From: Hyphomicrobiales bacterium
Lineage (GTDB): Bacteria > Pseudomonadota > Alphaproteobacteria > Rhizobiales > Rhizobiaceae
Reading direction: 5' to 3'
Assembly (NCBI GenBank): GCA_900473175.1
Contig: UCKM01000028.1
Location: forward strand, 1 to 64,000
Length of the DNA: 64,000 bases
Positions 57,453 through 64,000 of the stretch are shown piece after piece. Every line of letters begins with the position of its first letter. Position 1 is the first letter of the stretch. The notes beneath the pieces are model-generated. The model did not search any database. It was not told the origin of the DNA and saw only the letters and a program-made list of their open reading frames with translations. The position numbers and the translations under genes are program-made.

Positions 57453-57653
57453 ATGCGATCGACTATTAACCTCGACGACACGCTTATGGAGACGGCTAGG
57501 TTCTTGACCGGTACAAATGAAACTGCGGCCCTAGTGCGCCAGGCGTTGGAAACGCTTGTCCGTGTGGAGTCCGGAAAGCGCCTCATCGCGCTCGGAGGAA
57601 CTATGCCCGATGCCGAGGCAGCTCCGCGCCGCCGGAGCGCAGCGGCCAAGTGA
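57453..57653 (+). CDS. VapB-type antitoxin (second pair)
   Basis: A 66-residue antitoxin starting ATG 57453 after GGGAG ('MRSTINLDDTLMETARFLTG'). This is the VapB group 2 type, with a ribbon-helix-helix start followed by 'ETAALVRQALETLVRVESGK' and a basic C-terminal tail. The stop overlaps the GTG start of the toxin (GTGA). It is different in sequence from the vapB at 34.6 kb. Confidence 0.88.
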   Translation: MRSTINLDDTLMETARFLTGTNETAALVRQALETLVRVESGKRLIALGGTMPDAEAAPRRRSAAAK

Positions 57654-58033
57654 TACTTGCGGACACCTCGATCTGGATTGATCATTTTCGTCGTGTTGAT
57701 GCGGAGCTGCGCAGGATTATTGAAGACGACCTCCTACTTTGCCACCCAGCCGTGATCGGTGAGCTGGCGCTTGGCAGCCTTAGGGATCGCGGCAGCGTGA
57801 TCGCTTTTCTGGCGGCGCAGCGCGCGGCGGTCGTCGCCACGCACGACGAAGTCATGACAATGATCGATCGCCACAGTCTTTTCAGCATCGGCATTGGCTA
57901 CACCGATGCTCACTTGCTGGCATCCGTCCTTCTTGACCAGCGAGCGACCTTATGGACCAGAGACAAGCGCCTAAGAGCAGCGGCCGAAAAGGCAGGCGCT
58001 TCACTGCACCTACCCGTAAATCGTCCCAACTAA
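57650..58033 (+). CDS. VapC-type toxin (PIN-domain ribonuclease, second pair)
   Basis: A 127-residue PIN-domain toxin starting GTG 57650. Active-site acids lie in 'ILADTSIWIDHF' (Asp5), 'VIGELALGSL' (Glu), and 'IGIGYTDAHLLASVLL' (Asp), with 'ATLWTRDKRLRAAAEK' following. It matches the VapC group that cuts tRNA anticodon loops. Together with its antitoxin it lies between repeat blocks 1 and 2, so it may maintain that cassette. Confidence 0.9.
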   Translation: MILADTSIWIDHFRRVDAELRRIIEDDLLLCHPAVIGELALGSLRDRGSVIAFLAAQRAAVVATHDEVMTMIDRHSLFSIGIGYTDAHLLASVLLDQRATLWTRDKRLRAAAEKAGASLHLPVNRPN

Positions 58034-58375
58034 AATTGCCAAACCAAAGCCCTTATTTCAAACGCCCCAGTAGCAGACATCGGCCCGGCGTGATTGGAAT
58101 GACCGATTTGGGGCCGAGAGAGGACTGGCAGCTTCGAGACTCAAATCGTCAGAAGCGGACATTCAGGCTCCTTGGGGGCATCGACGTGATCTGACCCTGA
58201 GCGGGCTTTCGGAGCAACTGCGTCAAACGGACGACCGCCGACAGAACAGTCATTGCCCGGATCTGCACGGCGGCTCGCCCACATGAGACATCGCCCAAGA
58301 TCGCTCCGAAAAGAAGCGAAAAGTTCCGTCTTGCCGACTGTCTTCCTGCTATAGTGGAGAAGAGGAGACGGCTCA
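58034..58375. other. Upstream region of the adenylate cyclase gene
   Basis: About 340 bases with no gene; short minus-strand frames here are shadows. It should contain the promoter of the cyclase gene. GGAGAC at 58367-58372 is a weak ribosome-binding site. Confidence 0.4.
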
Positions 58376-60151
58376 ATGGGCGAGAATCGCAAGCTGGCCG
58401 CAATTCTGGCCGCCGACGTGGTCGGATACAGCAGGCTCGCAAGCGCGGACGAAGATCGTATTCTGGCGAGGTTGCGGGCACTGCGTAGTGACCTGATCGA
58501 TCCAACTATAGCTGTGCACAACGGGCGCGTGATCAAGCGCACAGGCGATGGGGCATTGGTCGAATTCCGCAGCGTGGTGGACGCCGTCCGCTGCGCCGTC
58601 GAGGTGCAGAATGCCATGGTCGAACGCAATGCCGGCGTGCCCCAAGACCGCCGTATTGAGTTCCGGATCGGCATCCATTTGGGGGATGTGGTCGAGGAAA
58701 GCGACGGTGACCTGATGGGCGACGGCGTCAATATCGCGTCGCGCCTGGAGGGCGTCGCAGCGCCGGGCGCCATTTGCGTGTCGGAAGATGCCTATCGCCA
58801 AGTCAAGGCGAGGCTCGATCTCTCCGTCACCGATCTCGGCAGCACACAGCTCAAGAACATCGCCGAGCCGGTTCGGATCTATTCGCTCCAGGTCGGCGTC
58901 GCCGCACTGGCAAAGTCAACAGTGACCGCCTACGCCGCCGCTGGTCGCGTGCCAGCCGCATCGCCGCCGGCGCTCTCGATTGCCGTGCTGCCCTTCGCCA
59001 ACATGAGCGGTGATGCCGAGCAAGAATACTTCGCCGATGGCATCTCCGAAGACATCATCACGGCTCTGTCGAAGCTGTCGCAGCTGTTCGTCATCGCCCG
59101 CAACTCGTCGTTCACCTTCAAGGGCCGGAACGTGAACGTCCAAGAGGTGGGCCGCGGCCTTGGCGTGCGCTACGTGCTGGAGGGCAGTGTCCGCAAATCG
59201 GGCAGCAGGGTGCGGATCACCGCACAGCTGATCGACGCGACATCAGGCGGCCATCTGTGGGCGGAGCGTTTCGATCGCGACCTGACCGACATCTTTGCCG
59301 TGCAGGACGACGTAACGCAGCAGATTGTCGGCGCGCTCGCGCTCAACCTGCGAGAGGGCGACCAGCAGCGGCTGGCTGCGGAGCAGACCGAGAGCCTGGA
59401 GGCGTATGACTGCTTCCTTCGGGGCCGTGAACACATGTGGCGGTTGACGAGAGAGCAAAACACACAGGGCCGGGAACTGTTGCAACGCGCCATCGAGCTT
59501 GACCCGAAATTCGTTCCGGCCTACGCGTTCCTCGCCGTCACACATGGGCTGGCCTACATCAACCAGTGGAGCCAATCGCCGTCGAAATCGCTTGAACAGG
59601 CGATAGAGGCTGCCACGCGGGCGGTGGCGCTCGACGATCAATATCCCTACGCGCATTGGGCGCTCGGCGTCGTCAAACTGCACTTGCGACAGCATGACGT
59701 GGCCATCGCCGAGGCCGAACGCGTGATCGCGCTTGCTCCCAATCTTGTCGAGGGGTACGAGAATCTCGGCAACGCACTGCACTATGCTGGAAGGTCGGCC
59801 GAGGCGCTCGCCTATTTCGAGCGGGCAATGGCCCTGAACCCCTATTACCCGGACCTGTTCCTGCACTTCTACGCGCAGGCGATGTTTCAGCTAGGCAGGT
59901 ACGAAGAGGCCGTCGTCATCCTGAAGCGGCGGCTCGTCCGTAATCCAAACACCGACGTCTCGCGAGTGCTGCTGGCGGCGAGCTATGGTCACTTGGGGCG
60001 CTTCGAGGAGGCGCGCGGTGAGTGGGCGGAAGTGTTCCGAATCAATCCCGATTATTCCCTGGAGCACAGGCGCAAAGTACTGCCCTACAAGAACCCTGCC
60101 GATTTCGAACGCATTGTGGACGGCCTGCGGCAGGCTGGCCTGACTAGCTGA
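58376..60151 (+). CDS. Class III adenylate/guanylate cyclase with TolB-like and TPR domains
   Basis: A 591-residue protein starting ATG 58376. Residues 5-175 are the class III catalytic domain: 'KLAAILAADVVGYSRLASAD' with the first metal Asp, 'RTGDGALVEFRSVVDAVRCA' with the second, and 'RIGIHLGDVVEESDGDLMGD' then 'GVNIASRLEGVA'. Residues 200-320 are the TolB-like region ('LSIAVLPFANMSGDAEQEYF', 'ADGISEDIITALSKL', 'GVRYVLEGSVRKSG'). Residues 335-570 are TPR repeats. No membrane segment is visible. It would make cAMP from ATP in response to an unknown signal sensed through the TPR part. This architecture is greatly expanded in rhizobia. Confidence 0.93.
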   Translation: MGENRKLAAILAADVVGYSRLASADEDRILARLRALRSDLIDPTIAVHNGRVIKRTGDGALVEFRSVVDAVRCAVEVQNAMVERNAGVPQDRRIEFRIGIHLGDVVEESDGDLMGDGVNIASRLEGVAAPGAICVSEDAYRQVKARLDLSVTDLGSTQLKNIAEPVRIYSLQVGVAALAKSTVTAYAAAGRVPAASPPALSIAVLPFANMSGDAEQEYFADGISEDIITALSKLSQLFVIARNSSFTFKGRNVNVQEVGRGLGVRYVLEGSVRKSGSRVRITAQLIDATSGGHLWAERFDRDLTDIFAVQDDVTQQIVGALALNLREGDQQRLAAEQTESLEAYDCFLRGREHMWRLTREQNTQGRELLQRAIELDPKFVPAYAFLAVTHGLAYINQWSQSPSKSLEQAIEAATRAVALDDQYPYAHWALGVVKLHLRQHDVAIAEAERVIALAPNLVEGYENLGNALHYAGRSAEALAYFERAMALNPYYPDLFLHFYAQAMFQLGRYEEAVVILKRRLVRNPNTDVSRVLLAASYGHLGRFEEARGEWAEVFRINPDYSLEHRRKVLPYKNPADFERIVDGLRQAGLTS

Positions 60152-60459
60152 TTGTTTTGCCGCCGGCGGCAATGGGCCACAGCTTCTGTGCGGGGTCCAC
60201 CGATGCATGCTGTCTGGTTTTGGGCCGGATGGTTCGCATCAGATTGTCCGAGAGACGTGCTCATGGGGCGCTAGACCAAGACTAGTGCAGGCGGTTGTGT
60301 GTGGAACCAGGGACAACTCCTCGACGCAAAGCGATCATTGGTCCGGATGACCGCTTCTGGCGTCCTGCGCCAGCTCAGTGAATGACCGCTCTTGCAAACT
60401 TTGGAATTGGAAACGTTCCGTTGATACGTGCGGCCCCACAGTGTGCGGGGCCGCACGCG
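60152..60459. other. Cyclase-recombinase intergenic stretch
   Basis: About 300 bases with no supportable gene. The minus-strand frame 60335-60550 overlaps its right end and represents the C-terminus of the broken recombinase. Confidence 0.4.
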
Positions 60460-60959
60460 CTCGGATCTCAGTATGCTCCGCTAGTTCCAGTGCATCCTCA
60501 ATGTCCACTCCAAGGTACTTGACGGTATTTTCGATCTTGCTGTGCCCCAACAGGATTTGAATCGCGCGAAGATTGCCTGTCGCCTTTGTAGATCATTGCG
60601 GCTTTAGTGCGCCGAAGCGAGTGCGTGCCGTAGTCTTCGCGTCGTAGACCAATTGCGGTCACCCATTCGTCGACCAATCGGGCATATTGGCGAGTACTCA
60701 GATGATCGGTATGGTCGACTCGACTGGGAAAGGCGTAGTCGTCAACTGTTCCACCTCGCCGCTCAAGCCATGCAAGCAAACTTGCCCTCACGTCCGCCGT
60801 GATTTCGAACTGAACCGGACGGCCGGTCTTTTGCTGGACGACCATGGCCCGGGTTCGAATTTCCGTTCCTGTCACGAGGCTTCCGATTTTCATTTTGACG
60901 AGATCGCAACCACGCAGCTTGCTGTCGATTGCGAGGTCAAACAAGGCGCGATCTCTCAT
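60460..60959 (-). pseudogene. Tyrosine recombinase (phage-integrase family), truncated and frameshifted
   Basis: The frame 60498-60959 encodes the catalytic core of a tyrosine recombinase: 'RDRALFDLAIDSKLRGCDLV' with the first Arg region, 'KTGRPVQFEITADVRASLLA', and 'YGTHSLRRTKAAMIYK' (the HxxR box as HSLRR). It then shifts near 60585; the other frame continues 'GHSKIENTVKYLGVDIEDAL' with the catalytic Tyr. The N-terminal 25-30 residues usual in this family are missing. It is next to repeat block 2, whose element B' begins 14 bases upstream of its first codon. Confidence 0.85.
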
Positions 60960-60972
60960 GCGACCCTCCCGG

Positions 60973-61100
60973 TGTCGGACAGCAGTTAATTGTAAGAATA
61001 CTACGTCAATGATTTCAAGAGGTTAGGCTTGCAGTTAATTTGAGAATTAGCACTCAATTTGATAACCGGTCGCGAATTTCAGCAGTTAATTTGAGAATCC
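60973..61100 (-). repeat. AT-rich terminal block 2 (B' - A elements)
   Basis: Element B' (60973-61000: TGTCGGACAGCAGTTAATTG then TAAGAATA) is the reverse of the B type in block 1. A-type copies follow: GCAGTTAATTTGAGAATT (61031-61048), CACTCAATTTGATAA (61051-61065) and GCAGTTAATTTGAGAATCC (61082-61100). The block is oriented opposite to block 1, so the two bracket the vapBC-cyclase-recombinase segment as inverted ends. Confidence 0.72.
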
Positions 61101-61230
61101 ATCGACGCAAAGTATTTGAGCGATCGATTAAGGCGCATGCTTCTCATGCATTAAACGCGATTGATCAAAACCTCTCATATTTTCAAGATCATAAGCAATG
61201 CCACGGCGGATGCCATCCGAGTCTAGCTGG

Positions 61231-61327
61231 GGCATTTTATTTGAGAACCGAAGCACTGAGATTCTCATAATTAAATGCCACAGTTCGCACAAACTGCCGC
61301 ATTCTTGCGTTTAAGTGCCAGCCGACA
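61231..61327 (+). repeat. AT-rich terminal block 3 (A - A' - B)
   Basis: A (61231-61249, GGCATTTTATTTGAGAACC) faces an inverted A' (61260-61279, GATTCTCATAATTAAATGCC). After 20 bases comes B (61300-61327, CATTCTTGCGTTTAAGTGCC then AGCCGACA). Spacing and order equal block 1 almost exactly, though sequences have diverged in both arms together. Confidence 0.75.
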
Positions 61328-61372
61328 GCGTTTGTCTTCCCCTTGTTAGGGTTTTCAGCACTAGATGGAACA

Positions 61373-61954
61373 TCAGTCACGGAACTTTCCCCAAGCGTTA
61401 GTGATCGTCGTTAGAAAGTGATTAGCGAGAACCGCTGCAATAAAAGTAACCGAACTGATCAAACATAAAATTCCCACCGCAATAATTACAATATAAATAG
61501 TCAATGGTCGATGTATAGATAAACGGTATAGACTCAAGGTGTCTTCAAAATTTGAAAACATGAAAAATGCCGCGCATATCACGGCAAAGAACATCACTGG
61601 CCAGGCTCGGCGCATGTCGAGAATGTCACCGTAATATTTAAGCGAAACCTTCTTCGCAAATATAGATGCGATGTACGCTACAAATATGGTTATACTGTAT
61701 AGATATGCAATCACCGCTGTGTTAGATAAAATCAAGACCGTATAGGCAATACTGTCTTCCGCAAAAGAAAAACTTCGCAGGGCCTCCATATACCTATAAT
61801 TTAGTGGCCACACATTTGCGTACCATGAGTGCAGAACCGGCGTGAAATCGACAAAATATGAAAGACCTAGCGCAAACGCGATATTGAGCGCGCAAAGCAG
61901 AAATGGCGCTAACCCTGCAACAGTTCTTACCCTAGCTACCGTTCTTTTTATCAT
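61373..61954 (-). CDS. Predicted four-helix membrane protein of unknown function
   Basis: A 193-residue integral membrane protein with about four hydrophobic segments ('VAGLAPFLLCALNIAFALGL', 'IAYTVLILSNTAVIAYLYSI', 'AWPVMFFAVICAAFFMF', 'IYIVIIAVGILCLISSVTFI'). I do not recognise a family. The gene is markedly AT-richer than its surroundings, which points to foreign origin. It lies between blocks 3 and 4 of the repeat series, as the possible cargo of a small cassette. An 80-codon frame ends six bases upstream on the same strand. Confidence 0.7.
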   Translation of the reverse strand: MIKRTVARVRTVAGLAPFLLCALNIAFALGLSYFVDFTPVLHSWYANVWPLNYRYMEALRSFSFAEDSIAYTVLILSNTAVIAYLYSITIFVAYIASIFAKKVSLKYYGDILDMRRAWPVMFFAVICAAFFMFSNFEDTLSLYRLSIHRPLTIYIVIIAVGILCLISSVTFIAAVLANHFLTTITNAWGKFRD

Positions 61955-61959
61955 TTACT

Positions 61960-62202
61960 TCACTCGCAAGCGCAGTTCAGTCGCAGCCGGAATGACGGTT
62001 CTGGAGCACCAAGCTTCGCCCACTCGTCTTGGATGGGTTCGGTTGTGATAAAACGTGCGTAATCATGACCGAAATCCGTAGGAGCCCCACGATCTCTCGG
62101 AGCACCAGCAGCCGTGAGGTCACCCAAAATGGACCCCATCGAGGTGTCACATATCGAAAATGCATCGAACATTGTCTTCAAGCGCCCATCATATATAACC
62201 AA
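61960..62202 (-). CDS. Possible small protein upstream of the membrane-protein gene
   Basis: An 80-residue frame starting TTG 62202 and ending five bases before the membrane-protein gene. The frame is open a further 17 codons upstream without an ATG ('AQFYGTELVIYDGRLKTMFD' across the start). It has two cysteines in a C-terminal 'LNCACE'. The tight spacing and protein-like composition favour a real or recently broken gene. No family recognised. Confidence 0.4.
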   Translation of the reverse strand: MVIYDGRLKTMFDAFSICDTSMGSILGDLTAAGAPRDRGAPTDFGHDYARFITTEPIQDEWAKLGAPEPSFRLRLNCACE

Positions 62203-62708
62203 TTCTGTTCCATAGAATTGCGCCGCCCCACGGCTTATACATTCGTTTACAAGCTAGGAGATAATACTGTCAATCACATAGAATAATATATTTATCAACA
62301 GTCATTCTTTTCCAGAATAAACTTTTGCAAGCATTGATTTGATCAGAACAATAGATGTATCTGAATATTTTTTTCGCGTCGCTCAACAATATTTGAGTAT
62401 ATCCGAGTCACGATGAAATAATTAATTGAAATTCTCATTACACGTGCCACGTTTTACCAGACAGTGTCGCACTGAACTTAATTCGGCTCTTTCTCAATCT
62501 GCGTGATGCTGGTTTGATGGACTGACAGGCGAGTTGTTATGCGCACTTATGCAAACAAAATCAGAATGGTCTCCCGGACCGAATCTGCGGGTTGTTGGCG
62601 CTGAACGCGTCGTTGGCGGGTGGGTGATCTCTGCTGTTGGTCAGGGATCTGAATAGTGCCCTGGATGTAACAAACGCTCAAAGCGCCGCCATGGCGGGTA
62701 TCATCGCC
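62203..62708. other. AT-rich stretch with repeat element B'
   Basis: About 500 bases, notably AT-rich between 62250 and 62450, without a gene. It includes element B' at 62465-62486. Confidence 0.45.
62465..62486 (-). repeat. AT-rich terminal block 4 (partial, B' only)
   Basis: TGTCGCACTGAACTTAATTC matches the reverse of the block 1 B element (TGTCGCACTGTACTTAATCG). No clear A pair lies on its right side, where the IS6 copy begins 220 bases later. Orientation is opposite to block 3, so the two may be ends of a cassette carrying the membrane-protein gene. Confidence 0.6.
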
Positions 62709-63515
62709 GGGAGTTGTCACGTTGTTTGAAGCAGGCGGCAACGATGTCCGTCAGAGTGTTTCAGACAAGTGTGCCAGTGACGGCTTTCCACTCTGCCATT
62801 GCGTTAAGGCGATGCAGGTGAATTTGGAATGCAGAGCAGCTTGTGCGGGGTGAGACGAAGAGATTGCGGATTGCAGAGAAGATCGAGACGAAGTGCTGTA
62901 GCCCTCCGGGAGATCGGAAGCCTTGCATCATTCGCTCTCTTTTCCGCAGCGGCACATGCGAATTCTCCGCCCGGTTGTTGAGACCCTTGTGGGAGCGATG
63001 CTCGATTTCCGGCATGACTTGACGCTTTGCTGCTCCGTATGAGCGCAGCTTGTCAGTGGTTATGCGCTTTGGCGCCAGCCCCTGTTTCTTCAGCAGGCGG
63101 ACGAGTAACCGCTTGGCTGCCTTGGTTGCGGCGGGTCTGGACAATCTCGTCGAGCACATATCTGTCCTGATCGACCGCCCGCCACAACCAGTGTCTCTTG
63201 CCGGCGATGGAGATCACCACTTCATCCAGATGCCAAACATCATTCGGCGAAGGCCGCTTGGGGCGAAGCCGACGGATATAGCCGGGACCAAACTTCCGGC
63301 CCCATCGACGGATCGTTTCATAGGAGACGACGACGCCGCGCTCCAGCAGCATCTCCTCACCAGCCGCAGGCTCAAAGGGAACCGATAATAGAGCCAGACG
63401 GCATGGGTGATGATCTGCGGTGGAAAGCGATGGTTCTTGTAGCTGACGTCGGGCTTACTCATTTCTCAACGAATTAGCCCCGAACCGTTAAGTCAAAAAT
63501 AACGTGACAGCTCCC
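62709..63515 (-). mobile_element. IS6-family insertion sequence with disrupted transposase
   Basis: An 807-base element with terminal repeats GGGAGTTGTCACGTTGTTT (left) and, read inward from the right, GGGAGCTGTCACGTTATTT. The two flanking octamers do not match (TCATCGCC against GTCATCAA), so no target duplication is present. The transposase inside is broken. Confidence 0.82.
62761..63462 (-). pseudogene. IS6-family transposase, two frameshifts
   Basis: The protein is spread over three frames: 'MSKPDVSYKNHRFPPQIITH' to 'YRFPLSLRLV' (63462 to about 63370), 'MLLERGVVVSYETIRRWGRK' to 'DRYVLDEIVQTRRN' (63352 to about 63115), and 'KAAKRLLVRLLKKQG' to the stop at 62761. All three catalytic regions (WHLDEVV, TTDKLRSYG, NRAENSHV) are present, but the shifts at about 63360 and 63130 break the gene. 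It is related to, but distinct from, the copy at 48.8 kb. Confidence 0.87.
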
Positions 63516-63837
63516 GTCATCAAGGTCAGATAGCAGTTCCTTGTTTTGTAGGAACGCAAGACGGGCCTCGCTCGATGTCCGCCCATGGCGCAAGATGCTC
63601 GTATCGCGCTGCAGTTAATAATGGAATGTCGACTCAAGGTTTCAACGAGTTAGCTTTGCACTTAATTTGAGAGCGTGCAGTTTTTTGAGAATTCTGCACC
63701 AAACGGCCGCTTCACACGTGAGATTCGAGTTCACTGGAGTCTCACCTTTTAATGCCAAACTCGACTGGAACCACCCATTCTTACATTTTAGTGCCGAACG
63801 ACACGCTCTTGACAAGTGCACTCCTGCCGCAGGCGCC
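63516..63837. other. Intergenic stretch with repeat block 5
   Basis: About 320 bases with no gene, mostly occupied by repeat block 5 (63658-63803). Confidence 0.5.
63658..63803 (+). repeat. AT-rich terminal block 5 (A elements - B)
   Basis: A-type copies GCACTTAATTTGAGAG (63658-63673) and a dyad GTGCAG...CTGCAC (63675-63699) are followed by an inverted pair GTGAGA/TCTCAC (63718-63745). Element B is at 63776-63803 (CATTCTTACATTTTAGTGCC then GAACGACA). It has the same order and orientation as blocks 1 and 3. Confidence 0.68.
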
Positions 63838-64000
63838 TAGCTGGCAGACACCTGGCTGATGCCGGTATCGATCCAGGAACGTGTCTGTTCCAACACCTCA
63901 TCCGAAAGCGCGGGATCGTCGATCGCCCGTGCAAGGATCACTGCCCCCACCATCGCGGCAAAGCTTCCGATCGCCACCCGTCGTCTGTCGGCCGCATCCA
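63838..64000 (-). CDS. TetR-family regulator, C-terminal part (runs off the window)
   Basis: The minus-strand frame is open from the window end to a TAG at 63838-63840. The visible 53 residues ('RRRVAIGSFAAMVGAVILAR', 'AIDDPALSDEVLEQTRSWI') match the last helices of TetR regulators of the AcrR-like group, where an 'A.mVGAl.LAR' motif near the C-terminus is common. The DNA-binding part lies outside the window. Confidence 0.65.

Noticed and set aside
60985-61100. CRISPR-like spacing of short repeats
   Set aside because: Only three A-type copies occur, unevenly spaced and in mixed form, without unique spacers of equal length or cas genes.

Overview
This window looks like part of a large repABC plasmid (megaplasmid or Ti/Sym-type replicon) of a member of the Hyphomicrobiales, in the Rhizobium/Sinorhizobium/Mesorhizobium/Ochrobactrum range. 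The reasons are a complete repABC cassette with a counter-transcribed RNA and parS-like palindromes, a complete Ti-type quorum-regulated conjugation region (traI-trb, traR-traM, traAFBH, oriT, traCDG), high GC with rhizobial codon use, and an fdo-sel cluster of the type known from rhizobial megaplasmids. The species cannot be fixed from the sequence alone.

Layout. 0-2 kb: a partial gene, an OmpA-domain protein and a Sel1-repeat protein. 2.4-4 kb: a RelB/RelE-type toxin-antitoxin pair and a serine recombinase. 4-7.7 kb: repC, antisense RNA, repB and repA on the minus strand. 7.7-10.3 kb: a gene-poor stretch with a winged-helix-like ORF and a small lipoprotein. 10.3-20.6 kb: traI and the trbBCDEJKLFGHI type IV secretion operon, preceded by two LuxR/TraR-type boxes. 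20.9-22 kb: traR and its antiactivator traM, convergent. 22.8-28.4 kb: traH, traB, traF and traA (minus strand), then oriT and a third tra box, then traC, traD and traG (plus strand) to 31.1 kb. 31.1-36.5 kb: accessory DNA with a truncated DUF736 gene, a LysR regulator and divergent oxidoreductases, a VapBC pair, and ISL3 and IS6 remnants. 36.5-48.6 kb: a complete selenocysteine island: selD (minus strand), then fdoG (in-frame TGA and SECIS hairpin), fdoH, fdoI, fdhE, selA, a Sel1-repeat gene, selB, tRNA-Sec and a small unknown gene. 48.8-51.4 kb: nested IS6 and IS30 elements. 51.4-57 kb: a glyoxalase-like/PadR pair with shared palindromic operators, and a sugar or polyol catabolic fragment (LacI regulator, zinc dehydrogenase, SDR, 5'-truncated sugar-binding protein) cut by a 141-bp element with IS6-like ends. 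57-64 kb: AT-rich modular repeats bracketing a VapBC pair with an adenylate cyclase and a low-GC membrane-protein gene, together with a broken tyrosine recombinase and a broken IS6 copy; a TetR-type gene runs off the end.

How the parts work together. The replication, quorum-sensing and conjugation genes form one self-transmissible backbone. The Sec island is self-sufficient: SelD makes selenophosphate, SelA charges tRNA-Sec, SelB delivers it to the UGA of fdoG, and FdoGHI with FdhE forms a respiratory formate dehydrogenase. The most unusual points are a selB reading frame that runs straight through the whole tRNA-Sec gene and overlaps the start of the next gene; two small unknown genes embedded in the Sec operon; IS6-family copies in direct orientation on both sides of the island; an additional tra box facing a small ORF; and the repeated block architecture between 57 and 64 kb, which looks like terminal or recombination sites of a little-characterised cassette-carrying element.
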